Shown piece after piece: positions 31,216 through 43,989 of a DNA stretch of 64,000 nt. The first letter of the stretch is position 1. Every line of letters starts with the position of its first letter. The translations under genes were made by a program, and so were the position numbers. The notes below the pieces were generated by a model. It was not told the DNA's origin, did not search any database, and worked only from the letters and a program-made list of their open reading frames with translations. The stretch is from Uranotaenia lowii (Eukaryota; Arthropoda; Insecta; Diptera; Culicidae). The DNA lies in the NCBI RefSeq assembly GCF_029784155.1, contig NC_073691.1, positions 61,889,746 through 61,953,745 on the forward strand, written 5' to 3'.

Positions 31216-33590
31216 ATCATAAGTAATTCATTCAAAGGGAAAATGGAAAACAAGATTGGAATGGTCACATTGTTGAATTATTGGTGAAAACAAAATTCCA
31301 GGTAAAAAAATTATGAGATTCATATTCAAATATTTTTCTCCAGTAACAAACAGTTGTTTTAAAAATTTATATTTATATTGGTTGTTTTACAATTTTGAAT
31401 TATGAAGCGTTTTGCAGGGATCTCCACGCTTCTTCCATCCCTTGTTCCTGCATGTATATTTTGCATTTTCATCGTATGGTTGGCCTGGCCGTAGAAGTAT
31501 CTACAATGCATGTTCTGTGTATCAGATTCTTTGTTGTAAAGAAAAATGAAGAACGCAGTTTTTCATTTTCCAGGATGCACACGAAATTTGGTCAGAAGAA
31601 AAAGAAATCAAAATTCCGAGTACACGTTAACCTTGTGTACATGATACTTTCAACATGTACGTTTAACAATTTTATCAAAAATTTGAGCATCCGAACATAT
31701 TTCCCAAATTGGGTACACAGCTAGCATTGAGAAGTTAAATTTCCCAATTTCAGTATATTTGTTTGTGAGTGTAACAACGTAAACAAATTATGTGTATGTC
31801 GCAGAAATCGTTCCGAACGTTTGTTTTGATCATTTTTACCCTGAATCTATCTGTTTTGTGCCAATTATTGCGTGAAAAACAATGGCTTTGGTTTCCGACT
31901 GGCCTGTGAATGTTTCCCGTTTGCAAATAAACCTACCAACCAACTCAAGCATCATGAAAACATCTTTCCGGACTAGTAACGGAATGTGTTGGGATATTTG
32001 TGTTGGGATATTTGTGTTGGGAAGAGTTTCCGTAAACAGATCTGTGGCAACATCGGCAGGAAGTGGACTTTCGAGTTCTGGCTAATGTGGTACTCAGCTT
32101 CGGTCGATTGTGCAAGCAAGAAAATGTGACCTGTTGTAACGATACAATCGGAACCGCTGAAAAGTCCATGGGAATGTACTTCAATCATGTGCGTCGTATC
32201 TGAAGGTTTGGTTATAGCAAGTAACTTTTCTATTTTGTCTTTCAATAACTATGTAAAATCAATGTTATTTTTACTTCTACAAAAATTGCAGGCATTGAAG
32301 TTCATTACGGAGTGCTTGTTTGGATTATTGTTCTTACAATGCTCTGCAATCTGGAGAACAAAATAGATTGCTTCGAATTTTCCGGAAAGAGACATCGTGG
32401 TACGCATTGAACAAGCTCTTTTAGGGAGGACCGGAAAAAAATTGACCGAGCTAGACGTTTGTCAAGTGAAAACCGACCTTAAAAAGAGGAGTGACTTCTG
32501 TTCCGGCACATGCAACAGGATCTCAAAAGGAAGATTTCTCCCCAAGAACGGTGAAGGAAAACAATTTGAGCTTCAATTTTAAGGTAAACAAACAGCAGAA
32601 TTTTTAAAATAACGCCAACTAGCAGTATGGTAAAAAGGAGCAAAACGAGAACACTAAGAAGGTAAAAAGTAGCAAAACGAGAACACTAAGAAGGTATTAT
32701 GATTATGTGAGTTTCTTATAGTGACCTTTTTAAATCACTAAAAAAGTCCATTTCGGATGCGACTAGAAATTGAAACAGTAAATAATAGCTAGTGGATTTT
32801 TTTTTAAATATTTTTGTGGGATCGAAAGAGAGGTAACTCTTCGATTGAAAAAAGAGACAATTTGGAACACAGAAAATTGTGCTTCATTCTTTTTATTTTA
32901 ACAATAGCTACATTCGTTGGGAAGACGAATGCCTAATCCGCTCCGAGTGCTTATTAAGTCCTCATTTCCCCAATCTTATTTAAAATGTTCGGCTTTAATA
33001 AATTGCTTGTTAAATATGCTTAAAATGAGGTTCCAAGGCCAAAAGGGTATAAGTTAAAAAATGATTAATTTTGAATGAATAATGCCAAACGATTTTTTTA
33101 GATTTTTTAAATTTTATTTTCATACTTCGAAGTTCGGACAATCATTTTACTAGAACTTTTTTCCAGAATTAATTCAACACCTTTTTATTTAAAGTAAAAA
33201 ACCTGGCTCCGCAAATCGGGTTTAGTTTGAAAACACATTTTTAAGGCCTTCACAAAGACTAAAATCAACACTTTTGGAATTGAGTGAAAACTTCTATAGT
33301 TGTTTAATCATAACAGTGATAACAAATACATAAGTAGAGGAGCCAATATTTACAAAATATATTTTCGAAGTTATTACTTAAAAACCTTTAGTAGACAAGT
33401 TTTGGCTTAAAAATGTTCTGATATTGAATATGTCATTTGCCTAAAAGTTCAAAAGATTTGTGAACTTCTATAAAAGTTGCTTATAAAATTAAAACCACAC
33501 ATTCGTAAAAAAAATAACCGACATGATAAACGTTATACACGCTGCATAAGTAAAGGCGATTTTTATAAGGTTTAAATATTTATCTCATAC
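31216..33590. other. AT-rich interval with two short tandem repeats
   Basis: No gene recognised. 31987-32030 has about three tandem copies of a 15 bp GTGTTGGGATATTT unit, and 32630-32693 has two copies of a 32 bp unit (AGCAAAACGAGAACACTAAG). Other ORFs here are short and Lys/Asn/Phe-rich, as expected by chance. Confidence 0.5.
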
Positions 33591-33591
33591 T

Positions 33592-34995
33592 AGCTGACCC
33601 GGTGTGCTTTGCTACACCTTTCAAAATCAAATGATATTTTCAGAAATTATTCAAATTTATATTGTTTTATTGGCATTATTTTAAATCAAATTATAACATA
33701 ATTTATAAGCAACCGCTATAAAATGAGAGCTGCAGCTGGAGTTTCGAATTGTAACACAAAGATAACTTAAATAATATTCTTAATCTTGCTTTATAAATTT
33801 GTTTTAAAGATCTGATAACTATAATATGTCTGGAGGGTCTCAAATTAATCGTACGCAAACAATCTAACTTATAAAATATGGTTGTTTTTTCTTGATATGT
33901 TCTGGATTTATGCTGAAAAACTGATAAGAGGGCCCCTCCCCTGTCCTTACCTTCACCCCCTGCTGAATGGAGGTCGTGATTTTTAATAATCATAACTAAT
34001 TTTTTCGTTCCCAAAAATCCTCTTAAATCAAATATAGTTTCATTGGTTGGTAAGTTTATAACAGCTTTACAACAAAATTTATATGGAGCCTCCTCCTTTC
34101 TTCCTCTCTCTACACTGTAAAGCGTAAGGATCTATAACAATCGTAGAAACATATCTCGTAACCAAGTACCTTTCCATGCCATATTAGTTTCCATTTGTTG
34201 GCTTCGTTAGCATAAATTGAGAATTGCTGTTGTAGTTTTTGAGTTATGCTGTAAAAATTGTATGAAACTCCCCTTCCTCTTTCCTTTCTCCCCGCTGGAA
34301 GAAGGAAGGGGTCTCAAACAATCATTAGAACATGCCACGTTCCCAAATACCCGCCCATGCCAAATTTGGTTCCATTTGCTTAATTAGTTTTTGAGTTGTG
34401 TAAAAAATTGTAAAAGAGGCCCCTCCCTCCTTAATTTCTCCCTACTGGAAAGAGGGATGGGTCTCAAATAACCATAGAAATATTTTTCGTATCCATATAC
34501 CCTCCCATACCAAATTTGGTTCCATTTGCTTTATTAGTTTTTGAGTTATGTAAAAAAAATATGAAAGAGGCCCCCTCCCCTTTTCTACTGGAAAGAGGGA
34601 GGGGTCTCAAATAATCATTGAAATATTTTTCGTTTCCAAATACCTTCCCATGCCAAATTTGGTTCCAATATCTTGAATATTTTTCGAGTTATATGAAAAA
34701 TTGTAAGGTAGCCCCTCTCCCCCCTTCCTATCACCCCACTGAGAGGAGGGAGGGGCACCTAATATATATAGAAATATTCCTCGTACCCAAATACCACCCC
34801 ATGCCAATTTTGATACCATTTGCTTGATGGTTGCTCGAGTTATGCAAAAAATTGTCTTTTGTTTGAGAGGCCCCTCCCTCCCTTATTGAGAGAGGGAGGG
34901 GTCTCAAACCATAATAGGAACCTTCCCCTGCCTCTAATGCCCCCACCTGCCAAGTTTCACGCAAATCGGTTCAGTAGTTTCCGAGTCTATAGGGA

Positions 34996-35032
<37 letters not shown>

Positions 35033-35055
35033 AATTCATTTTTATATATATAGAT
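33592..35055 (+). repeat. ACTAGCTGACCCGG dispersed element with ~145 bp tandem units
   Basis: Starts ACTAGCTGACCCGGTGTGCT and ends ATTTTTATATATATAGAT just after a (GACA)n tract. Between about 34.0 and 34.95 kb are about six units of 140-152 bp; the marker CAAATTTGGTTCC recurs near 34361, 34511 and 34654 with decayed copies at 34175, 34806 and 34946. Each unit carries a pyrimidine-rich CCCCTCCC block followed by a purine-rich GAGGGAGGGG block. Open frames through it are artefacts of the repeat. Related sequence lies inverted at 47.2-48.3 kb, and the start motif recurs at 61077. Confidence 0.8.
34999..35031 (+). repeat. (GACA)n microsatellite
   Basis: About eight tandem ACAG units near the 3' end of the ACTAGCTGACCCGG element. 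Confidence 0.9.
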
Positions 35056-35172
35056 TATAGCTAGAGTATCTCCTTATGATTGCATAAATACAGGCGTTTT
35101 TTTTTCAGGGGGGATTATGCATCCCAATACAGGTGATTTCAGTTATTTTTTACGGGATTTTCATCCCTTAGG

Positions 35173-35203
35173 TATAGTTTTGCCATAAAAGTCTGCTCGG
35201 GTT
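35173..35203 (-). repeat. CCCGAGCAGACTTT terminus, copy B
   Basis: GTTTTGCCATAAAAGTCTGC then TCGGG is an isolated inverted end of the same family as copies A and C. Its other end was not identified. Confidence 0.6.
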
Positions 35204-35397
35204 TACTATAGAAACGCCTTAGTGAAGAAAATTCAAGCATTTTAGACTACGTTAAAAAAAATTTTTACTTTCTTGTACTCATATTTGCTCGCGATATATG
35301 TACAAAGGTTCTTAGATGATTAGTATAATTTCAAACGTTTACTGCCTGGGGATTCCCATCCCGAGTATTCTTTTACGGTAAAAGGCTATCAGAAATT

Positions 35398-35793
35398 TTT
35401 GCTATCACGCCTTGAGCATCAAATTTTCGCTCATTTTGATTGGCTAAGGTGATACACAGCAAAAAAAGAGAACCAAATTTTCATACGTGAACGTACTACG
35501 TCGTTTTTCAAAAGTTTGAGTTTGAAAGCTTATTGATGCCAAATTTTGCTATAAAAGAAATTTATTTGATGCCTTAAATTGGCATGATTATGCTTTCCAA
35601 GCTCTCAGAAATCGAGGTGTAATTGAACTCTCAATTTTAGCAAAATTAGGCATCACTTTGCTAACCATGTATGAAAATTTGAGCTCTCATTTTTGCTGTG
35701 TACCACCTTATGTCAAGCAAAATGAGAGCAAGTTTGGCTCTCAGGGCGTGATAGCAAAATTTGCTATAATTTTGCCATAAAAGTCTGCTCGGG
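35398..35793. mobile_element. CCCGAGCAGACTTT foldback element, copy C
   Basis: About 100 bp imperfect inverted arms: GCTATCACGCCTTGAGCATC onward on the left and its diverged complement ending AAAAGTCTGCTCGGG on the right. The left outer end lacks the CCCGAGCAGAC tip. There is no ORF. Likely a non-autonomous foldback element. Confidence 0.65.
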
Positions 35794-36179
35794 ATCAGCT
35801 TACAGAACTGATGTGAACATGTTATTTGTCTTGGTTGTTGGTTGACCAATGCAAAGTAAAGGACTTGATATCAATTGGAACGCTGTGGAAGTCGGTTCAT
35901 AATCGAATTATTTAAAAGAATGAAAAACTGCGAGAAAAAAGATTGGTCAAGCAACTTTTAGGGTGGCCCAAAAAAAAGGATGTGTCTCGGAAACAAAACC
36001 TTGAAGGCTAAATTTAGTCATAGGACTTCCAGCAAGCACCATGCCAAATTTCTCATTATCTTTTCAAATCTTGGGGATCACCTAACGAGGTTATTAAGGA
36101 TACCTCCAATTAAAGGGAATGGGAAAACTAGCTACCGAGAAACACTTGATTGAAATCTCAACTATTTTTCTACTGGAAT

Positions 36180-36470
36180 TTCACCGACGGTTTAATTGTA
36201 GTAAAGCTTAGTTCATTTATAAATGGGATACTTTCTTTTGCCGATAGCTTATTTCCTAGTTATTAGACATACAAAATTTTGAAAGAATTTTGTTGCCCGT
36301 AAAAACTACTAACTGAGCTTTTTTTTTTAAATTTAACTCGTTTTCAAGATATTTACGATGCAAGAGAAAAAGGAAAAAAAAATTTGCACAGTTTCTTCAA
36401 AATCCATCATTATCAAATCGATAGTTGGAAAAACCGTTGATTATTCATAAAAATGCATACTTGCATACTA
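36180..36470 (+). repeat. dispersed repeat, copy 1 (partner at 59.0 kb)
   Basis: Shares blocks with 59000-59290 in the same orientation, e.g. CTTTCTTTTGC(C/T)GATAGCTT and GATATTTACGATGCAAGAGA followed by AAAAGG. About 80% alike. No ORF. Confidence 0.65.
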
Positions 36471-36479
36471 CACTGTCAA

Positions 36480-37500
36480 AAATGTACAACAGCAAAGCTT
36501 ACCGACGATACTTGAACCCGCCATTTCCGATTCAGTACAACGGCGCGTTTGCCAATTACACCACGGTGAACGTGGCGAAACAGGCTCCAGCATGCGTACA
36601 TGTCGAGCTCCATCGGTCGACTGCTGGATCTTTTATCGATATACTCCATGTATATCTCGCATGTATTCTTTGCCCACTATTGATCTCTCTCTGTTGTTTC
36701 TCTATCACTTCTACTATTTACCAGAGATGCCAATTGTTTTTCAGAAAAATTTGGAAGATTTTGCAAAATGTCTGGAAGAGTCTGGATGGCGAACTTTTTA
36801 GGTGACGATATTTTTTTATCAGAAGGTCGCAATATTGCAAATGCTCATTACTTGATAATATTCAATTGATACTTTCTGAACACTGTCTAACTGTGGTAGT
36901 TGTCGAAACCGACCGAACTAATTACGTTTTTCCTTCAATTCGACTTCTATTTTACTAAACGCTTCCTACTCAGACTGATCACGCTATTCTTTTCTTTAAA
37001 ATTTCATTTACGCTTACTTTTTCGACTGACCTTTCCTTCATAAAACTAGTCTTTTAACTGATCCGTCTGTTCCGCTGAACTCTCTTTTTATTAAACTCTA
37101 CACAACTTTTCTCTCTAATTGAAACGAACGCTCTCAAAAACCAAAAGTTTTTTTCTGAGTACATGAACAGAAACGTGCTCTCTCATGTACAAGTGTTGCC
37201 TAGTTCTTTTTTCGTGTTTACCGTCAGATATATTCATTCTCACTTTGTTTCATACAGTAGTATCGGCTTAAACTTTCTGTTTTACATCCATCTCCGTAGC
37301 ATTCTTCACTTTTCTTCATTTCTAATTCGAATAATTTTCTGCCATTTGATTACGATTTTTTTTTATTTTTGACTGTTTTGTAGAAAAATTCATGTTCAAA
37401 TTCAAAAGCTAGGAAATGCCCGGAAGAAATGCCGAAATCTGGCAGAATGGAAACCTAAAAAAAGGCCTGATGAAAGTCCAAAAAATCTGGAAGATCCAGA
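36480..37500. other. no gene recognised
   Basis: A 126-codon plus-strand ORF at 36425-36805 starts inside the dispersed repeat and matches nothing I know; its middle is hydrophobic (ILCPLLISLCCFSI). 36.9-37.4 kb is pyrimidine-rich. Probably non-coding. Confidence 0.35.
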
Positions 37501-37504
37501 CATA

Positions 37505-38363
37505 GGCCCTTATTCTGCGCCGCGAGTGACGTGACGATAGTCGACTCACCCAAGTCACTCTATTCCAGTAGTCGGTTTAGGTGAGGAACGTCACTTTGGA
37601 TGAACTTTTTGAGTTCTTACCCTATTCTGGTAGTCACCGTGGGTGAGAACGTCGCATTCGGGTGACGATTTTAGGTGACAATTGTCGGTACCTTTTCAGG
37701 TGGCGACGAGAGAGAAATTGAACGGAAAATTGATACAAAATCGAATATTTTGTTTCTAAGTATTTATTTACAATGAAGTTTGTTAATTTTGAACACAATC
37801 AGATTGCTCATGCAGTTTTTCTGGGATTAAAAAAACTTTTATTTGGAATAAAATTAAGGCCATCCATCGATTTTCGCGCAAACAGAATTTCTGGCAACTT
37901 GCAGCATAAGACGAAAATAACTTTACTTACTTGTTAAAGTATTGAAATTTGGCATTTAATCCGCTCCTCATATACTGGATGGTTCGGGCGACAGTCGTCG
38001 ACTTCCACATTCGATGCAACTCGATGCAGGCTCCGGACTCAACCTTGGTAATGAAATATCCATTTGGACCACACAATTTGCCCGTTTTTTTTTCTCAAGC
38101 AGCTTGCTGTTTCCGTACAATCCGTTAGCGGCCTTTTCAAACCCGGAATTTTTGCTTGTTTTCTTTAAACTTGATTCGCAAAATCCGAAGTGCGATCAAA
38201 ATCAAAACAAAGCAGAACAAATTCGACCATTTCGACAGACGTGTTCATTCAGTCACTCACCTAGAATGAACTTCTGTCACTTTACCCATATCAACTCCGG
38301 GAATAAGGTGACTCCGAGGTGAGGTGACAATCATCACGTCACGCGCGGCGCAGAATAAGGGCC
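37505..38363. mobile_element. MITE with GGCCCTTATTCTGCGCCGCG termini, PIF-like
   Basis: Terminal inverted repeats of about 37 bp (GGCCCTTATTCTGCGCCGCG on both ends, then (A/C)GTGACGTGA) and a 3 bp flanking duplication ATA (37502-37504, 38364-38366). The 3 bp AT-rich duplication and GG-rich terminus fit PIF/Harbinger-type MITEs. Subterminal regions repeat GTGAC/GTCAC words. 859 bp, no transposase. Confidence 0.8.
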
Positions 38364-38444
38364 ATAATCTGGAAGGTTGACATAACTGACTGTTGATGAC
38401 AATCGTGTTGACAAAAGCTGACTCGCTCCGTAATTTGGATCTGT

Positions 38445-38660
38445 TGCGTTGCCAGATTGCAAACCGCTCAAGTCCGTAGGTTGGACGAAAATCGAAAAAT
38501 GTACTGATTTGGCAAAATGAAACTAGATAACTACTTTTTTTGGTCGTCAGGAAGATTTTTCGTTGATCCGCAGAATCCCTATAATTTTTCGATAATCCGT
38601 AGAAAATACGTAAGAAATGCTGAAAATCCGTAGATTTACGGAGATATCCGTAGATCTAGC
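38445..38660 (-). repeat. diverged copy of the CAGCGTTG hAT-MITE
   Basis: Inverse copy of 44996-45265: GTTGCCAGATTGCAAACCGC near the left, and CCGTAGAT(T/C)TACGGA-type palindromic blocks. It lacks the outer CAG tip. Old insertion. Confidence 0.6.
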
Positions 38661-41600
38661 AAAGCTTTGGGCTTGCGCCAGTGCTGCTCAATCAAAAGCA
38701 GAAGTCTTAATCAAAAGGTGTTTGAGAAATATTTTTTATGAGGAATGCCGTAAAGATATTTTGGAAAGTGCCCTTATTAGCAAAAAAGTTCAAGGCATTA
38801 ATAGTGTTTTGATATATAAATGTTACAAGTGTGATGTGTAGTTTCCAAACAATCTGCAAAACATGATCTGGCGACTAAAAAAAGGTCAGACTTCCTCGAA
38901 CGTTCGTTATCCAGACTTTTTAAGCCATTTTTTCTAATCTTCCAGACTTTTCAGAAAAAACAGTTGGCATCTCTGTCGACAGTCAGTATTTTTGCAGCGA
39001 AACTTTTCAAACTGGCTGACTAACTGTGTTTAAGCAAATATTATAGCATTTTTTCAGTAACTTGGTTGTAGGTAACGCTAGTTTTTATAGGATGACAGTT
39101 TTCAAATTTTAACTTTTTTCATGTCTTAAATAATTTTTTTTTTAATTTGAAAACTATTTGTTTTGCTAACGTAAAGCAAAATTTACGAATGAAAATTCAG
39201 CAAAGAATCCGAAATTATTATTTTCTACAAGTGCTCATAACCGAATGGAAATTAAAGTTATAAGTTATCGTTTGGTTAGAAAAATAAGGCATTGCAAGCA
39301 TCGTGACACGTGATTTAGGCATATAAATTTATAAAAAACTTGAGACTAATTAATGTTTTACTAAAGTGGAGTGTAATTTTGATAAATTTCATAAGAAGCA
39401 ACAGAACTATATCAACCTAGAGTATATTTGAATTTAGTAAACACTTACAAATCCAAAGGCATTTTTGATGTGCGAGGTAAATATGGGCCATAATTTGGTG
39501 TTCTTCGTTTGATTGATATTTTGTTTTGCTCAAAACAAGTCATTTCAGCTCCCTAGGCTTCTAGTATTAGATGTGAATGCTAGCGCTTATGAAAAGAAAT
39601 GACTGCAGAAACTGCAAAAAGTTGAGACAGTTTTTACTTCGATTTTTTTCTCAGCCCATAGAAAATTATTTTTTTTGACAAATCAAGCATTAGCCGTATT
39701 AAAACCCAAGAATGTTATGCGAAAAAAATAAATAAAACTGCGCTCTAAAAGAAGGTGTTCTTCAAAAAAAAATCTTCAAAAACAAAAACACATAGTTTTA
39801 CCAAAACTGAAAGTACTCATTTTGCCTGGTGTGACCTTCATGCCTCTAATACTCCTTGTTCGTTCATACAGTAGCAAGCTCAGCAGTTAGAGCACCTGTA
39901 TCCTTGGTTCTTTGGTTAAATTTTTAACAAAAATTGGACCACCGGAATAATATCCAATCTAGTGAAATATTGGACCACGGATGCGGTTGCTTTGGTCGGA
40001 ATTTGGGTCTAAACCGGCTGTTTGGACCACGGATACAGGTGCTCTTAAATAAATGTTATATCATTTATTAAAGTAGCCTAATAAGGTAACATGATAACAC
40101 TTTAAATTATTCGAAATACCACATCTGGCGACGAGGTGAACAAGGATTATATTGAAACAGTATATATTGCTCCTTGAAAAGTTTGCATCTCAGGAAACAA
40201 TAGCATTGTAAATTGAGATTGGTCTGTAAAAACTTCTACTGGCAGTCGCAAAAGGTCAAATATCAGGCTTTTGAGATGAGTCCATTGCATTGGCTTATTC
40301 GAGCTTGAGTACAATAATAGTGCATCATTTGCCAGAGCATAGAAATTAAACTACAAGTTGTACAGATCAAAGTTATGCCATGCCAGTTACCGTAGTTTGT
40401 CTTCGTTCTTCGGGACCTTAACAAGGATACCCTGCATGAAGTGAGCCGGAAATGTTGCAGAAATTTCGACGTTTGAGTAAAAATCTTAAAAATCGGTATG
40501 TTTTGCCAAAAATCGGTATAAATACCATAAAATCGGTATGTGTGGCATCGCTGGTCATCATCAGTGGATACCGGACCGTCTCTTCTGCTAAAGTAGGCTT
40601 TACTAGAGGGAGATGTCTATTTCTATTACAACAAAGCCACGCCCAACGTGTAAGTAAAAACGCTTAGTAAAACTCGTTGTTCGAATAGCAGGGCAGCAGC
40701 AGTGGTTAAGCTCAACAAATATACGGTGTACCAAGACGTCTGATCCCGAACATCCGAAGTTGGATTGGGATAAACATGGTGAAGTGGGCTTCCGCATGCC
40801 GTAATAACTGACTGTATTTTCACCAGGAAAACCAACTTTAAAAAGTAATGTTAAAGGTGTGTGTAGAACACTCAAGGAACAGTAGTATTCCAGTTACAAA
40901 AGCGACGCATCGAAAAACGTAGGAAGGACCTATGGACTGGTTTCGCAGCTTTCCGACTTGGTAGAGTATGGAGTAAGTCAACTTCTAGAAAAGAATTGAA
41001 AAAACTTTACGAGGCAAAAGAAATAGCACTCGCTTCTTTCCTAGACATTGAAGAAGCATTCAACAAAGCCACTCCAACGAAGATATGTCCCCAAGGCGGG
41101 ATTCTATCACCATAGCTGTGGTTCTTGATAGTGGACGACCACTCAAACAAACTTGTATCCATGGGATTCGCGTTATTGGCTTTGCATACATGTATAATTT
41201 ATTTTTATTTTAATTTTCAACTTTTTTTTCGTCCACTGTTAAAAATTGATAATGTCCTATTTGAAGGATTAATTCTTTTAAGTTATGTACCTGACCTTAT
41301 AAAAATCATGTTTGTGGACCATGCACAAAGGTTGGTAAACAACCATAATTTCACCCTTCTGGCGATGCAGCGGCAAATGTATTTTCCCAAAGCATACACA
41401 AACAACGATAAAACTTCCATCCCGATAAAATGAAAGAACAAAAACGATGCTAGCCCCAGTAGTGGTTGTCGTCTTTGCACCCCACAACAAGATGGGGGAA
41501 AGGGTAATTGAATAATATGATTAAGTGACCTTTTCAAAAGTCAACATGGAAATGATGATAATTGGGGTTGGTCGCTAGATGACGAGAGAGAGTGAGAAAA

Positions 41601-42350
41601 CCCCGTTTCGATTATCGGATAACAAGTATTGCGGTTCTGGTTGTATTGTAAATAAGTATTGACCTCAATATAGATTGACTTCGGTCACATTAGTCCAAAT
41701 AAATTTTTTCTATACTTTTACGTACACTGTCTATTTCAAGCAAGTGAACTGTTCAACATTTTCAACAGATTAAAAAATTGCTTTCCACGTTGGTACCTAA
41801 ATTGTAAATATTTACAACTCACTCTGCGTGAATTTCAATCGGAATTAAATTCGCACCGAAAAAAAAACAATCAATGCCGAATGATAATCGTACCATAAAC
41901 CAATCTACTCCTGCACGGGATAATCTAAACAACAAGTTTATATCAGGCAGGCATTGCAAATTTTCCTATCTGGTTTGCGGCTTTCATTCCATTGGCAATC
42001 GAGATGTAAACATTTCTAATGGCGGCGGTTTAAATTTTATGCATTTTTAGACTGAGTGCCACTCGCTATATGTACAAAACTACGAATTTCTAGAGGCTTA
42101 CACACGAGGGAAGGAATGTTAAAAGGGCTAACAGAACATTCTAGTGTTAAGCTTGTTTTTTTCTGTCAAGGTTATGAGGAAATTCAAACAGTCTAATATT
42201 ACTGAACTTGCTGTCCTTCGAAAAATAAGTAAAATTTATATTTAAAGATTTTGTTTTTATCCCAAGCACGGGTTTGCACGGGAGGGTCTCAAATTTGATA
42301 GAAATTTCATCGCAGCTTCGTTCAGCGTTTTAAATACGGTGTACTTTTAG
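38661..42350. other. AT-rich interval with a reverse transcriptase trace
   Basis: Mostly AT-rich sequence with no gene. About 40.87-41.10 kb (plus) holds a short non-LTR reverse transcriptase trace: a frame with LASFLDIEEAFNKATPT-like sequence (near 41031), the FxDxxxAF catalytic motif region, with no flanking domains. ORFs elsewhere are short and unsupported. Confidence 0.4.
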
Positions 42351-43452
42351 TGTTGAAATGAAACATTCAACACAGGTTTCACTAGTGGAATAGAGTTAAT
42401 CTTTATTCAGATTTGTTCGTCAAGTCTTTCAACAACTTCCCATTACATTAGCGATAGCTTTTTGTCACTTTCCACTTCTCATATTCCCTAACCGGGAAAC
42501 TACTCATTTCTAAAAGAGTAAAATGCGATTTTTACTCATTATAATCTGTCATCACTGCTGTGTAACTGCTAACCACAGCTTAAGTAGTTTCAGTTTACAG
42601 TGTGATGAAGTAAACATTTCTAGCGTAACATTTCAAAAGAGCGAAACTGCCAAATGTAAACAAATCGAGTTAACGGTCATTCCTGATGTACGCTTTTGCA
42701 CTTTAACTAATAAACTCGGTTTCATCTTCAAATCACTTAAAACTTTAAAAAAATTGATAAAGTTCAATTGGGCGAAACTTCCTGTTGATGCATTTTCGTT
42801 GGAACGTGAAGTTACGTCTATTCAAAACAAGGTTAATTTTTCCATTCGTGTAGGGCCAATAGACGTAACTGAGTTGACTGTGTGTGACAAAACGGACTAA
42901 TTAGTTTTTTTTTTCGTGTAAACCAAAGGGCGAAACCAAGGCGTGTAAAGCTTCAGGTGTTTTCTTATACCAATGCACGGAATCGTCCATCTTGTGACAG
43001 GCAATCGTAATCGGCATGGTAGGCGAACAATGCGCTGTCAAAAAGCGCTCCGTATCCACCCCCCACCAATGAGAAACTTTTGGTACCCCTTGCCTACTTT
43101 TGCTCAATATGCATCCACCCGTAGCTGGAGGCACTCTGGGCGAAACTTCAAAACCAAAACAAAAACGACCGATCAATTTGACGAAACTCGCAGGCGTAAT
43201 CGAAAATAAAAATGTACGAAACTATCTGAAATTTTGTGAAAAAAGTTAAAGTTATTGATAACCAACGAACAATAAGAGAGTTCTTGATTTTCCTGAATTT
43301 TTAAAAAAATAGGATTTGATAAGATGTTCCGAAATTTCTCGTTTCAAGCTATCTGCTAGTTTCGCCCTTATGAAATGTTACGCTAGATTTGTACCGTGTT
43401 TATCATCATCAGCTGTCATCCACAATCATCGAAGATCAATCGCTATTGTTCT
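42351..43452 (-). repeat. copia-like LTR in minus orientation, interrupted
   Basis: The reverse complement of the LTR seen at 43453-43866 and 44597-45299, starting (as its 3' end) at TGTTGAAATGAAACATTCAA. It is split by a 767 bp element at 42620-43386 and then runs to about 43452, lacking roughly the outer 100 bp of its own 5' end. It abuts the plus-oriented LTR head to head. Confidence 0.8.
42620..43386. mobile_element. 767 bp element with CTAGCGTAACATTTCA termini
   Basis: About 32 bp terminal inverted repeats (CTAGCGTAACATTTCA then (A/T)AAG(A/G)GCGAAACT) with two mismatches, flanked by the 4 bp duplication ATTT (42616-42619, 43387-43390). The interrupted LTR, compared with its intact copies, confirms the empty site ACATTTGTACC. 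The motif GGGCGAAACTTC occurs twice more inside. The interior has an unrecognised open frame on each strand (plus, to 42900; minus, 43176-42901), both short. Superfamily not assigned. Confidence 0.8.
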
Positions 43453-43989
43453 TATTGAAACTTACGGTTAGTCTGCTGTTGTTCCGGACGCCGCTCCAAT
43501 ATTTCTGACGATTGCAGGAGAACCAAAACAGTATTTGTTTTGGCTCTCACATGCTTTGGGCAATTCGCAATTGATGATTGCTGAGAACAATAGGTTGATG
43601 ATGATAAACACGGTACAAATGTTTACATCATCACACTGTGAAGCCAAACAACTCAATTTAGGTTCGTGGTAACTCACCAGTGTTGCCAGATATTCTGAGT
43701 GGTTAGCTCAGAATATCACACGAAAATGAGAAAACTAATAAGTGAGGATATCACTTCAGTGAATAAGGTAAATAGCTATCGCTTATGTTATAAGTAGTTA
43801 TTTAAGAACTTGACGAACAAACCGAATAAAGATTAACTCTATTCCACCACTGAAACCTGCGTTTTCAACAGGTTATGGGCCCAGATACGTCTGGATTGGA
43901 AAATTATGAGTTAGTGAGAGGGGTACTCTCAAGTATATTAGACTTGCGGTTAGCAAGTTCTGCAGCAGCCAGGTCACAGGTTTCGGGAC

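Noticed and set aside
34607..35053. ORFs with repeated PLPPS/EGGASQ-like peptides at 34.6-35.05 and 47.2-48.1 kb
   Set aside because: Translations of the ~145 bp repeat arrays.
33592..35055. CRISPR-like array
   Set aside because: The ~145 bp units are far too long and diverged, and the genome is eukaryotic.
36425..36805. 126-codon ORF as a membrane protein gene
   Set aside because: It starts within a dispersed repeat, has no recognised family and no supporting splice or promoter signals.
42523..42900. 125-codon ORF as a host gene
   Set aside because: It begins inside an inverted LTR and crosses the boundary into the 767 bp element, so it is not one gene.
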